64,000 bases of DNA from CAILZL01 sp050248275 (GTDB lineage: Bacteria > Pseudomonadota > Gammaproteobacteria > Steroidobacterales > Steroidobacteraceae). The stretch lies in assembly GCA_050248275.1 (NCBI GenBank), contig JBFWSR010000002.1, forward strand, positions 124,001-188,000. The letters are read 5' to 3'. The notes below the pieces were generated by a model. That model worked only from the letters and a program-made list of their open reading frames with translations, did no database searches and was not told the origin of the DNA. Shown here piece after piece: positions 48,776 to 57,317 of the stretch; the stretch's first letter is position 1; each line of letters opens with the position of its first letter. Made by a program: the position numbers and the translations under genes.

Positions 48776-48875
48776 TCCTCCAGCAAAGTAGGTTGAGCTG
48801 AGTCCTCGAAGCCCAACATGCGTCCGGTCGGTCCAGTTCCTTGTAAAATTATTCCAGATCGCGCATATTGACGCA

Positions 48876-49193
48876 ATGAAAAAGGTTGTGTGGCAAGGAA
48901 GCAGCAGGGCTGATCTGAAATCGTTTCCAGTAGCGATGATGGATGCAGCCGGGTATCAACTGTTCCGCGTGCAGTCCGGACTTGATCCGGATGATTGGAA
49001 ACCGATGCCAAGTATCGGTCCGGGCGTAAAGGAGATTCGCCTGCGTGACGCTACGGGCGCATTTCGAATCATCTACATCGCCACGCTGCCGCAAGGTGTT
49101 TATGTATTGCATTGTTTTCAGAAGAAGTCGCAGAAAACCAATGCACAAGACATTCAGTTGGCGCGTGCGCGGCTGAAAGCAATATTGAGGTGA
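48876..49193 (+). CDS. Type II toxin, RelE/ParE family (Gp49/HigB-like)
   Basis: A 105-residue protein with KKVVWQGSSRADLKSFPVAMMDAAGYQLFRVQSG, KPMPSIGPGVKEIRLRDATGAFRIIYIA and YVLHCFQKKSQKTNAQDIQLARARLKAIL. This is the Gp49-like/HigB (PF05973-type) fold, an mRNA interferase of the RelE superfamily. The toxin gene precedes its antitoxin, as in higBA, and the two are separated by 5 bp. Which mRNAs are cut is unknown. Confidence 0.85.
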   Translation: MKKVVWQGSSRADLKSFPVAMMDAAGYQLFRVQSGLDPDDWKPMPSIGPGVKEIRLRDATGAFRIIYIATLPQGVYVLHCFQKKSQKTNAQDIQLARARLKAILR

Positions 49194-49198
49194 GTGTG

Positions 49199-49573
49199 AT
49201 GACCAAGAAAGCCAAACCGAAAGCCAAGAGCGTCTTTCATGATTTGTACGATCCGGACCAGGCAGCCGAGATGGAGATTCGCTCCACCTTGATGATCGGT
49301 TTGTCACAATGGCTGGCGCACTCCGACATGACACAAGCCGCAGCCGCCAAAGTGTTGGGCGTAACGCAAGCTAGGGTGTCGGACATCAAGCGCGGCGCAA
49401 TCAACCGCTTTAGTCTCGATTTGCTGGTACGTCTGGCTGCCAGGGCCGGGTTGCGTCCCAAGCTCAAGCTTGTTGCTCGACACAGGTTACACAATAGTTC
49501 CGATCCCCCCGGCCGGTCCCGGTCAGCGCAAGTGACTTGTGCTCAGAGTTCAGTCTTGAATCGGTCAGGGTAA
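49199..49573 (+). CDS. HTH-type antitoxin (XRE/HTH_37)
   Basis: A 124-residue partner of the toxin. The helix-turn-helix lies in IGLSQWLAHSDMTQAAAAKVLGVTQARVSDIKRGAINRFSLDLLVRLAARAGLRPKLKL, a strong HTH_37 match. An N-terminal Lys-rich segment precedes it. The last 30 residues (after LVAR) are unlike the family and may reflect loss of the original stop. The start at 49199 has AGGTGAGTG upstream, so translation may be coupled to that of the toxin. Confidence 0.83.
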   Translation: MTKKAKPKAKSVFHDLYDPDQAAEMEIRSTLMIGLSQWLAHSDMTQAAAAKVLGVTQARVSDIKRGAINRFSLDLLVRLAARAGLRPKLKLVARHRLHNSSDPPGRSRSAQVTCAQSSVLNRSG

Positions 49574-49582
49574 GACAAGGAA

Positions 49583-50548
49583 CTAGTTGCTGAAACGCAA
49601 GGGCACGTTTGAGATATGAACTCGATGATGCGGCTCTCTTACACCACGCTTGGCCAGAGCTTCCGAAAAGGATGACAAGAGCGAATCGGGGAACTGTGTT
49701 GGCCCAACAATGACCCGGTCCAGCCCCTCAACAATATTCGCACCATGAAACCCCTCATCTGGAATATCACGCAATGGAATTTTCTGAACGATTTGAGGCA
49801 ATCCCCGAACCGTCTCAACAGCATGAGAGACATGAGGCGAAATCTCTGTCCAAGGCTGATATATAACTCGCCACTCCCGCTCTTCCTTAAACGCCGGGTG
49901 CTTTGTCGATAAAACCGCGAAGCGCAGTGCATTTGAGAGAAGCCCCATAGCAACATCCGAATATTTCAAAAGTAACTCCCGCTCAGCGCTTATCCTTTGA
50001 GCAAGGGAGACTATCTCATTACGCATTCCCTGCGCATCCAAATAGGCAACGGGACTCGAATAGATTTTCAGTGCATTGGATTGACTAAGTAGTGCGCGTC
50101 CATAAAAAACCAGCGCCACTCCATTTGCTCCACCGTATGCCCGCCACATAGACAGACGACCATATGCATCTTCTTCGGGGAGATGTTCAGAAAAACAAAC
50201 GAGATATGTTTGCTTGTGATGCAGAATGGAGTGGCTGTCCAAGCCCTCAAGAACTTGCTCTAAGAAATCTGGAAGGATTGGCGCAAGCGCGTCGGAAAGA
50301 GCTTTTCTACCGCCTTCCCTGAGAGCCCCGATCAAGCATTCTCGGCCGTGCAGTATCTCCGAAAAATCGTTCATGACTGTTGCGCTACGCATCCATAGCT
50401 CGCCTCTCTCAACTATTTTTAGCGCGGTATCGGCAGTCGTGTAATACACAAATCTTTGATTTGAATTCTTCGCGGTATTCTCACGCCTTCGCGCGTAAGC
50501 AAAGAACACTTCTTGGAGTCGTTCTCGTTCTTGGTCATCAGGATTCAT
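49583..50548 (-). CDS. DUF2971 domain-containing protein
   Basis: A 321-residue protein with the DUF2971 pattern: FVYYTTADTALKIVERGELWMRSATVMNDFSEILHGRE at the start, QTYLVCFSEHLPEEDAYGRLSMWRAYGGANGVALVF in the middle and KHPAFKEEREWRVIYQP late. The family is widespread, patchy, and of unknown function; it often appears in accessory islands. The gene looks more AT-rich than its neighbours, which suggests transfer. The start is a far upstream ATG; internal ATGs are possible. Next to a toxin-antitoxin pair, which supports an island. Confidence 0.8.
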   Translation of the reverse strand: MNPDDQERERLQEVFFAYARRRENTAKNSNQRFVYYTTADTALKIVERGELWMRSATVMNDFSEILHGRECLIGALREGGRKALSDALAPILPDFLEQVLEGLDSHSILHHKQTYLVCFSEHLPEEDAYGRLSMWRAYGGANGVALVFYGRALLSQSNALKIYSSPVAYLDAQGMRNEIVSLAQRISAERELLLKYSDVAMGLLSNALRFAVLSTKHPAFKEEREWRVIYQPWTEISPHVSHAVETVRGLPQIVQKIPLRDIPDEGFHGANIVEGLDRVIVGPTQFPDSLLSSFSEALAKRGVREPHHRVHISNVPLRFSN

Positions 50549-50797
50549 ATCGGTGGATGGTGCAGGCTTGTGTAACTTTGATCAACGTCCGTTTTGGGCA
50601 TTCTATACCAGCCACAGGAGAACCACGCGTCTACCCAATGCTGTATATCGGTGAAACACAATCTGCTGCATGGTTCTCCACCCTCCGCGGGGATGACAAA
50701 CTCAAGTTGTTTACTCCATTCCTGACATCTCTGTGCAGAGTCTATCCTCAACTCGATCAGGAACGGCCACCCAGTCCAGCCACAATACATCCCTGCT

Positions 50798-51085
50798 TCA
50801 AACTATGGATTCAAACAAATCCAGCCAATGTGGATTCTTTTCCTCAATCAATCGCAACTTCCATAGTCGATTCCATTTTTTCAATTGGCGTTCACGCAAT
50901 ACGGCGGCGCGCATGTCGGCATGTAGCTCGAAATAGACGAGGCGCGTCACTGAATGGTCTTTGGTAAATCCGGGGACCAGTCCCTCACGATGTTGCCAGA
51001 TGCGTTGTTGTAAATGACTGGTGCAGCCGATGTACAGCGTGCCGTTGCGGTCGCTGGCGAGGATATAGACGGCGGGTTGTTTCAT
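50798..51085 (-). CDS. GIY-YIG family protein (YhbQ-like)
   Basis: A 95-residue single-domain protein starting MKQPAVYILASDRNGTLYIGCTSHLQQRIWQHREGLVPGFTK, with the GIY-YIG core YIL...YIG, the Arg at about 28 and late Glu. AAGGA precedes the ATG at 51085. Stand-alone GIY-YIG proteins of this type are thought to be nucleases, with no firmly assigned role. The gene's upstream flank contains a perfect 28-bp inverted repeat (51125-51207), and in-frame upstream codons would read into that repeat, so the shorter start is right. Confidence 0.8.
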   Translation of the reverse strand: MKQPAVYILASDRNGTLYIGCTSHLQQRIWQHREGLVPGFTKDHSVTRLVYFELHADMRAAVLRERQLKKWNRLWKLRLIEEKNPHWLDLFESIV

Positions 51086-51124
51086 GGCAGTCCTTTGCCT
51101 GGGGGATTCTAAGGATGTTTTTTT

Positions 51125-51207
51125 ACTGGATCCCCGCCTGCGCGGGGATGACAGGAATTGAGTGATGCACCGAGTTTTCGTCATCCCCGCGCAGGCGGGG
51201 ATCCAGT
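51125..51207. repeat. Perfect 28-bp inverted repeat upstream of the GIY-YIG gene
   Basis: Arms 51125-51152 and 51180-51207 are exact inverted copies, 27 bp apart. The core is GGATCCCCGC / GCGGGGATCC plus GATGAC / GTCATC. Sequences of this kind are common short dispersed repeats in GC-rich proteobacteria. A degraded piece (CCGCGGGGATGAC) lies at about 50684-50696. Confidence 0.9.
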
Positions 51208-51256
51208 CCAATAATAATCAATCCCACGCCTTCAAACTTGTGCATCCATTGTCAAT

Positions 51257-52843
51257 CTACGCCGCCACACTGGCCTTCTGCTCCGGTGCCGAAGTACGAA
51301 TCAGATGATCAAACGCACTGAGTGCGGCCTTGGAGCCTTCACCCATGGCGATGATGATCTGCTTGTACGGCACGGTGGTGGCGTCGCCGGCGGCGAAAAC
51401 ACCGGGCACCGAGGTCTGGCCCTTGGCGTCGATCTCGATCTCACCGCGCGGGCTGAGCGCCACTGTGCCCTTGAGCCAATCGGTGTTGGGCAACAGGCCG
51501 ATCTGTACGAACACGCCTTCGAGTTCGAGGCGATGAATCTCGCCGCTGCTGCGATCCTTGTACGACAGCGCATTTACTTTGCCATCTGCGCCGTGTACTT
51601 CGGTAGTCTGCGCCGAGACGATCACGCGCACATTGGACAGGCTGCGCAGCTTGCGTTGCAGCACTTCGTCCGCGCGCAGCTTGCCGTCGAATTCGATCAG
51701 CGTGACGTGGGCAACCACGCCCGCCAGATCAATGGCGGCTTCAACGCCGGAGTTGCCGCCCCCAATCACGGCGACGCGCTTGCCCTTGAACAGCGGGCCA
51801 TCACAGTGCGGGCAGTACGCCACGCCACGACCGCGATACTCGTGTTCGCCGGGCACATTCATTTCGCGCCAGCGAGCGCCGGTGGAAATGATCACGGTCT
51901 TGCTCTTGAGTGCGGCGCCGTTGGCGAGGTTCACGGTAATCATACCGTTGGCATCGGCGGGCACCAGGCTCTCGGCGCGTTGCAGGTTCATGATGTCCAC
52001 TTCATAGCTCTTCACGTGCTCTTCGAGCCCGGCGGCGAGCTTGGGACCGTCGGTTTCCTTCACGGAGATGAAGTTCTCGATGGCCATGGTGTCGAGCACC
52101 TGGCCGCCAAAGCGTTCTGCCACCACGCCGGTGCGAATGCCCTTGCGTGCGGCATAAATGGCAGCGGATGAACCAGCCGGGCCACCGCCCACCACCAGCA
52201 TATCGAAGGCTTCTTTCGCGTTGAGCTTGGCAGCATCGCGGGCGCTGGCATTGGTGTCGAGCTTGGCGATGATTTCTTCGATGGTCATGCGGCCCGATCC
52301 AAATGGCTCACCATTCAGATACGTGGCGGGCACGGCCATGATCTGCCTGGCGTCGACTTCGGCCTGGAACAGCGCGCCATCGATCATGGTGGCGCTGACA
52401 TTGGGGTTCAGCACGGCCATCAGGTTCAGCGCCTGAACCACATCGGGACAGTTGTGGCAGCTGAGTGAAATGTAGGTTTCAAACTTGTATTCGCCCGGCA
52501 GCGACTTGATCTGCTCGATGACGGCGTCATCGACCTTGGGCGGATAACCGCCCACTTGCAGCAGCGCCAATACCAGCGAAGTAAATTCATGGCCCATGGG
52601 CAGGCCGGCGAAGCGCAGCTTCATGTTCGAGCCGACGCGGTTCAACGCGAAGGACGGCTTGCGTTCGCTGTCGTCGGTGCGCTGGGTGAGAGTGATCAGA
52701 CTGGAGGCGGACGCCACGTCCTGCAGCAGCTCCAGCATTTCGCGCGAGGCATCGCTGTCATCCAGCGAGGCCACGATCTCGATGGGTTGCGTCACACGTT
52801 CGAGATACGTTTGCAACTGTTGTTTGAGATTCGCGTCGAGCAT
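51257..52843 (-). CDS. ahpF: Alkyl hydroperoxide reductase subunit F
   Basis: AhpF transfers electrons from NADH to AhpC. About 528 residues: N-terminal tandem thioredoxin folds with SCHNCPD, then a thioredoxin-reductase-like flavoprotein with VVGGGPAGSSAAIYAARKG, the redox disulfide YCPHCDGPLF, and the NAD site VIGGGNSGVEAAIDLAG. The ATG at 52843 has GAGGAGAG before it. Downstream of ahpC on the same strand with a REP-like element between them. The length matches E. coli AhpF (521). Confidence 0.97.
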   Translation of the reverse strand: MLDANLKQQLQTYLERVTQPIEIVASLDDSDASREMLELLQDVASASSLITLTQRTDDSERKPSFALNRVGSNMKLRFAGLPMGHEFTSLVLALLQVGGYPPKVDDAVIEQIKSLPGEYKFETYISLSCHNCPDVVQALNLMAVLNPNVSATMIDGALFQAEVDARQIMAVPATYLNGEPFGSGRMTIEEIIAKLDTNASARDAAKLNAKEAFDMLVVGGGPAGSSAAIYAARKGIRTGVVAERFGGQVLDTMAIENFISVKETDGPKLAAGLEEHVKSYEVDIMNLQRAESLVPADANGMITVNLANGAALKSKTVIISTGARWREMNVPGEHEYRGRGVAYCPHCDGPLFKGKRVAVIGGGNSGVEAAIDLAGVVAHVTLIEFDGKLRADEVLQRKLRSLSNVRVIVSAQTTEVHGADGKVNALSYKDRSSGEIHRLELEGVFVQIGLLPNTDWLKGTVALSPRGEIEIDAKGQTSVPGVFAAGDATTVPYKQIIIAMGEGSKAALSAFDHLIRTSAPEQKASVAA

Positions 52844-52881
52844 GAGTCTCTCCTCATTTCCATAATCAGGCCGCTGAATCA

Positions 52882-52911
52882 CGCCCCTACAGAAGTAGGT
52901 CTGTAGGGGCG
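52882..52911. repeat. REP-like hairpin between ahpC and ahpF
   Basis: CGCCCCTACAGA (52882-52893) and TCTGTAGGGGCG (52900-52911) are a perfect 12-bp inverted repeat with a 6-base loop. The right arm runs on as GTAGGGGCGAA, as at 13490-13500. It could cut ahpF expression relative to ahpC, since it lies in their spacer. Confidence 0.8.
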
Positions 52912-52948
52912 AAATTCATCGCGCCCTCAATCAGTCACTACAATCAAC

Positions 52949-53515
52949 TCAGATCTTGCCGACCAGATCGATCGACGGCGTCAGGGTCTTGGCGCCTTCG
53001 TTCCACTTGGCCGGACACACCTGGCCAGGATGCGAAGCGGTGTACTGGGCAGCCTTCAGCTTGCGTACGGTTTCCTTCACATCACGGGCGATTTCGTTGG
53101 AATGCACTTCCATCGTCTTGATGGTCAGGTTCGGATCGATGATGAATGTGCCGCGCAGCGCCAGACCTTCTTCCGGGATATGCACGCCGAAGGCATTGGT
53201 CAGCGCATGGGTTGGGTCACCCACCAGCGGGAACTTGGCCTTGCCTACTGCCGGGCTGGTTTCGTGCCACACCTTGTGCGAGAAGTGGGTGTCGGTGGTG
53301 ACGATGTACACCTCTGCGCCGGCTTTCTGGAACTCGGCGTAGTTGTCGGCGGCGTCTTCAATCTCGGTGGGGCAGTTGAAGGTGAACGCGGCCGGCATGA
53401 AGATCAGCACGGACCACTTGCCCTTCAGGCTGGCTTCGGTCACTTCAATGAACTTGCCGTTGTGGAAGGCCTGGGCCTTGAAAGGTTGCACCTGGGTGTT
53501 GATCAATGAACTCAT
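52949..53515 (-). CDS. ahpC: Alkyl hydroperoxide reductase subunit C (peroxiredoxin)
   Basis: AhpC reduces hydrogen peroxide, organic peroxides and peroxynitrite. The 188-residue 2-Cys peroxiredoxin starts MSSLINTQVQPFKAQAFHNGKF; the peroxidatic Cys is in FMPAAFTFNCPTEIED and the resolving Cys in HPGQVCPAKWNEG. Length matches E. coli AhpC (187). The ATG at 53515 is the conserved start. Divergent from the EamA exporter; no OxyR box is obvious in the spacer. Confidence 0.97.
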   Translation of the reverse strand: MSSLINTQVQPFKAQAFHNGKFIEVTEASLKGKWSVLIFMPAAFTFNCPTEIEDAADNYAEFQKAGAEVYIVTTDTHFSHKVWHETSPAVGKAKFPLVGDPTHALTNAFGVHIPEEGLALRGTFIIDPNLTIKTMEVHSNEIARDVKETVRKLKAAQYTASHPGQVCPAKWNEGAKTLTPSIDLVGKI

Positions 53516-53725
53516 TCGTATATCTCCATGGAAGTTGACAAGGATTGAATGCCTTGTGGATGTGAACAATATAGAGCCCGGCGTCCAAGAGCCAATTGAT
53601 AGAACAGCGCATGTCCATAGGCATTCCCTATCGGCGCCTGGGCGCAGGACGCGTCTTGCATATCGTGCCGGCTCAAGTTGACTGAACTGTTAAGATACAG
53701 CTCCATTTTCCGACCAGATTGCCCC

Positions 53726-54631
53726 TTGTCCGCCACCCGACCGCACCGCCCCGTCCTGGGCGTCTCACTGAAACTCGCCTCGGTCGTCATGCTGTCGAGC
53801 ATGTCCGCCTGCGTGAAATTTCTGGGCACTGACATGCCGATGGGCGAAACCATCTTTGTGCGCAGCCTGATCGCAGTCATTACGCTGGCGCTGATCGCGC
53901 GTTTCACTGTGGGTATGCAGGTGCTGAAGACCGATCACTGGCAACGCCACGCGCGCCGTTCGCTGTTCGGCACCATCAGCATGTTCTGTCTGTTCACCGC
54001 GCTGACCCTGATTCCGCTGGCGGATGTCACGGTCATCGGCTTCACTTCGCCGATGTTTGTCACCGTGCTGGCCATGCTGTTTCTGGGCGAACGCATTCAT
54101 GCCTTCCGCTGGACCGCACTGGGCATCGGTCTGGTCGGTGTGCTGATCATGATCAGCCCGCATCTGCATCTGGGCAGCGGCCAGACCTTGGGCCTCAGCG
54201 CCGCCTTCGCCGCCACCCTGTTCTCGGCGATAGCCATGATCTTCCTGCGCCGCATGAGCGGCGCCGAGCATGCCATCACGATTACCTTCTACTTCATGCT
54301 GACTTCGATGGCCTGCGCCTTGCTCACGCTGCCCTGGGGCTGGATCGTGCCGGATGGTCGGCAATTGCTGGTATTGCTGATGACCGGCGCCTTTGGCGTG
54401 CTGGGTCAGCTGCTGCTGTCTTTCTCGTATCGTTATGCCGAAGCCTCGACCATTGCGCCGCTGGACTACAGCAGCATGATCATGGCGGTGCTGCTCGGTT
54501 ATCTGTTTTTTGCCGAGCTGCCGAACTGGTCCATCTGGTTCGGCGCGCCCCTGGTGATGGCTTCCGGACTGATCATTTTCTGGCGTGAATATCGTTTGCA
54601 GCTGCTGCGGTTGCGGGACGAAACCGCCTGA
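53726..54631 (+). CDS. DMT superfamily transporter (EamA family)
   Basis: About 301 residues with ten predicted membrane helices in two EamA repeats (for example VTLALIARFTVG... TLIPLADVTVIGFTSPMFVTVLAMLFLGERIHAFRWTALGIGLVGVLIMI and APLDYSSMIMAVLLGYLFFAELPNWSIWFGAPLVMASGLIIFW). Such proteins export small metabolites; the substrate is unknown. The likely start is a TTG at 53726 that gives LSATRPHRP, but no ribosome site is clear, and other starts upstream are possible. Confidence 0.82.
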   Translation: MSATRPHRPVLGVSLKLASVVMLSSMSACVKFLGTDMPMGETIFVRSLIAVITLALIARFTVGMQVLKTDHWQRHARRSLFGTISMFCLFTALTLIPLADVTVIGFTSPMFVTVLAMLFLGERIHAFRWTALGIGLVGVLIMISPHLHLGSGQTLGLSAAFAATLFSAIAMIFLRRMSGAEHAITITFYFMLTSMACALLTLPWGWIVPDGRQLLVLLMTGAFGVLGQLLLSFSYRYAEASTIAPLDYSSMIMAVLLGYLFFAELPNWSIWFGAPLVMASGLIIFWREYRLQLLRLRDETA

Positions 54632-54637
54632 ATCCGT

Positions 54638-55471
54638 TCACAGACTGCGCCACACCATGCGCACAGCCATCAGCATCAGGAACAGGCCAAACGCCAGACT
54701 GAGCTGACGACGCGTCAGGCGATGCGCCCACTGTGCGCCCAGCGGCGCGGCCAGCCAGGTTGCCGGCGCAATCAGGGCAAAGCCCAGGCAGTTCACGTAA
54801 CCCACATTGAACGGCGGCATGGGCAAGTGAGCCACATCCGCCAGCAGGAAGCCCAGTGTGGCCGGCGCCGCGATCCACAAACCGAGCAACGAAGCCGTCC
54901 CCACGGCGCGATGCATGGGCTGATTGCATAAGGTCATGACCGGCACGCTCAGCGAGCCGCCGCCAATACCCATCAACGTGGAGACACTGCCAATCAGAAA
55001 CGGCAGCCACGAGGCCCGCCAGCCCAGCGGCAAATCGCGGCGCAGGGTCACATGATCCAGCGGCAGCAACATTTTCAGGGCGACCAGCGCAGCGACACCC
55101 GCGAATACCAGACGCAATACCGCGCCATTCAGACGGGCCGCCAGCAGGGCCGCCACCAGCGCACCCACCACAATGGGCAGCGCCCAGGCACGCACCACCT
55201 GACGATCAATGGCGTCGCGTCGTGCATGCGCCCGCGAGGAAGAAATGGCGGTGGGAATGATAGTGACCAAAGAAGTTGCCACCGCCACCTTGATGCTGAG
55301 ATCAGCGGACACGCCCGTCAGCGACAGCACCCACTCCAGCACCGGCACCAGCACGATGCCGCCACCCACACCCAGCATGCCCGCGATCACCCCGGACAGG
55401 GCTCCGGCTGCCAGCATGGCCAGCGCATACGGCAATGCGAATGACAGCAGCGTGTTCCAGCTTCCCTGCAT
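54638..55471 (-). CDS. TauE/SafE family sulfite/anion exporter
   Basis: About 277 residues with eight predicted membrane helices and the two repeats typical of TauE/SafE (GALSGVIAGMLGVGGGIVLVPVLEWVLSLTGVSADLSIKVAVATSLVTIIPTAISS; GSVSTLMGIGGGSLSVPVMTLCNQPMHRAVGTASLLGL). The family exports sulfite or organosulfonates, or is of unknown substrate. ATG 55471 or TTG 55474. Convergent with the EamA gene and followed (55472-55602) by about 130 bp before the next gene. Confidence 0.88.
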   Translation of the reverse strand: MQGSWNTLLSFALPYALAMLAAGALSGVIAGMLGVGGGIVLVPVLEWVLSLTGVSADLSIKVAVATSLVTIIPTAISSSRAHARRDAIDRQVVRAWALPIVVGALVAALLAARLNGAVLRLVFAGVAALVALKMLLPLDHVTLRRDLPLGWRASWLPFLIGSVSTLMGIGGGSLSVPVMTLCNQPMHRAVGTASLLGLWIAAPATLGFLLADVAHLPMPPFNVGYVNCLGFALIAPATWLAAPLGAQWAHRLTRRQLSLAFGLFLMLMAVRMVWRSL

Positions 55472-55602
55472 CAAGTCCAGACTCCCGGCGCGGCTGCAGA
55501 ATCCTGCAGAAACGAGGCGTCACGTCCGACAACATTGATGACAGGCAAGCTGGCCACTCCACAGTGCAATCGCGGCACCATAAGACCAGCGGCGGCAATG
55601 GG

Positions 55603-57117
55603 TCAACCGGCAAGAATCTCATCAACTACCGGCCAGTAACGATTGTTTTCGGATTGAGTGGGCACACGCACCACGCGCTGCCGTGTGTATTCGCGCAACG
55701 CTTCCAGGCTGCCTTCCTCGCGGCCATAGCCGGTGGCCTTGGTGCCGTTGAATGGCATGGCGGTGTAACCAATGCATTGATAATTGTTCAGATAGATTGT
55801 GCCGACTTCCAGCCGCCTGCTCAGATGGGTAGCAGTAGTGGTGCTTTGCGTAAACGCCACCGCCAACAATCCATAGCGCGAGTCGTTCGCCATGGCGATG
55901 CCTTCATCAACCGAATTGAAGGACATGATGCAGGCGACCGGACCAAACACTTCCTCATGCACAATGCTCATGTCCGAACGTACATCCGCCAGCACAGTGG
56001 GCGGTACGAAATAACCATTGCACAGTGGCTCACCCATTGGCACGGATGCCTGCGCGGCAATGCGCGCACCGGCCGCACAGGCCGCGGCGATCTGCTGCAG
56101 CGCCAGTTGCTGACGTTCACGGCAGCTCAACGGTCCGACGTGCGTGGCCGGATTCATGCTGTCGCCCACTTGCAGACGTGGTACGGCGCTCGTCAATTGC
56201 GACAGAAGCCGCTCATGGATGCGTCGCTGCAACAACACACGCGGCAACGCAGTACGCGCCTCACCCTGGTTGGAATAAGCGCCTTCAAGAATGGCGCGTA
56301 ACGCCAGATTCAGGTCAGCGTCGTCAAACACCATGATGGCGTTGCGGCTGCCCAGTTGCATGATGGCCGGCATGACCTTGTCCGCTGCCGTGTGCAATAC
56401 CGCCCTGCCAACGGCAGTATCGCCGGTAAAGGACACTTTGCTGATCAATGGATGCTCCACCAGCGCCTGTCCCACTGACGTACCCTGGCCCAACACCAGT
56501 TGCAACACGCCACTGGGAAAAATCGGCGCAATCAATTCGATCAAGCGCGTTACCGGCAGGCTGCTGGCACAACTTGGTTTAAGCACCACCGTATTGCCCG
56601 CCACCAATGCCGGAGCCAGCTTGGCGCTGGCGTACAGCAACGGCCAGGCAGTGGGAGTCAGCGCAGCCACGACGCCATAAGGCTCGGCCATGATGCGGTC
56701 GTGATAAGTACCGCCGTCCACAAAGCCATTGGGCATGGTCACGGCGGCGCTGCCGAAATAACGGAAGGCGTTGATGCATTCTTCCACATCAATGCTGCGC
56801 GACAGGCCAATCAGCATGCCGGTCTGAATGGTAGTCAGTTGCGCCAGCTCTTCCGCATGTTGCCGGATGACACGCGCCGCCTCATGCAGCATGTGACTGC
56901 GCTCGTTGACCGGACGCCAGCGCCAATCACGCTCGAAAGCAGTTTTCGCCGCCAGCACGGCGCCATCGACCTCCGCGAGGCCGCTGCCCTGAACCATGAC
57001 AATCATCCGGTCCGTGGCCGGATTAAAGACTGGAAACTGATCTTCTTCGCGACTGGATGACCAGCGCGACAAACGCACAGTTTCATCGTCTCCAATCATG
57101 GGTCGGTCACGAAGCAT
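55603..57117 (-). CDS. Aldehyde-dehydrogenase-like protein without catalytic residues (pseudoenzyme)
   Basis: A 504-residue protein with the ALDH fold along its whole length: cofactor motif FTGDTAVGRAVLHTAADK and KPS, GNTVVLKPS, and the late EEVFGPVACIMSF and FNGTKATGYGREEGSL. Yet the three catalytic positions are changed. The Asn of the P-W-N-x-P motif is Ala157 (TPTAWP), the Glu of the LELGG motif is Gln254 (MQLGSRN), and the nucleophile Cys of the GQxC motif is Arg288 (NQGEARTA; codon CGT, one step from TGT). All lie in an otherwise intact reading frame. It may be a regulatory or scaffold protein, or a recently dead gene. The ATG at 57117 has AGGGGT upstream. Confidence 0.88.
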   Translation of the reverse strand: MLRDRPMIGDDETVRLSRWSSSREEDQFPVFNPATDRMIVMVQGSGLAEVDGAVLAAKTAFERDWRWRPVNERSHMLHEAARVIRQHAEELAQLTTIQTGMLIGLSRSIDVEECINAFRYFGSAAVTMPNGFVDGGTYHDRIMAEPYGVVAALTPTAWPLLYASAKLAPALVAGNTVVLKPSCASSLPVTRLIELIAPIFPSGVLQLVLGQGTSVGQALVEHPLISKVSFTGDTAVGRAVLHTAADKVMPAIMQLGSRNAIMVFDDADLNLALRAILEGAYSNQGEARTALPRVLLQRRIHERLLSQLTSAVPRLQVGDSMNPATHVGPLSCRERQQLALQQIAAACAAGARIAAQASVPMGEPLCNGYFVPPTVLADVRSDMSIVHEEVFGPVACIMSFNSVDEGIAMANDSRYGLLAVAFTQSTTTATHLSRRLEVGTIYLNNYQCIGYTAMPFNGTKATGYGREEGSLEALREYTRQRVVRVPTQSENNRYWPVVDEILAG

Positions 57118-57317
57118 CGTTACCCCTGTTGTCGCTGTCGGCCATTTACTCACTTGTACACAGGGCAAAACCCTGCGCATGTCACCGTAAGTCAACTCTG
57201 CGCGCAGCCCGGCACACGGACATCGGTACTATCCGCGAACGGCAGCGCGCCACTGGATGCAGACAAAACTGCTACCATTCCCGGCCTGAATCACCGCATC
57301 ATGATCCGGCAATACGC

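Larger units (their letters stand above)
48835..49584. repeat. 10-bp inverted repeats bracketing the toxin-antitoxin pair
   Basis: AGTTCCTTGT (48835-48844) and ACAAGGAACT (49575-49584) are perfect inverted copies about 730 bp apart that enclose the two genes. They may be remnants of a mobile cassette or may be chance matches. The right copy touches the DUF2971 stop codon. Confidence 0.3.

Noticed and set aside
50617..50679. 9-bp inverted repeat GGAGAACCA/TGGTTCTCC, as a MITE
   Set aside because: Arms are too short and far apart, with no target duplication; a chance match is likely.
50380..50967. 195-residue frame on the plus strand over the DUF2971/GIY-YIG junction
   Set aside because: It overlaps two well supported genes, has no known motif, and includes repeat-derived sequence.
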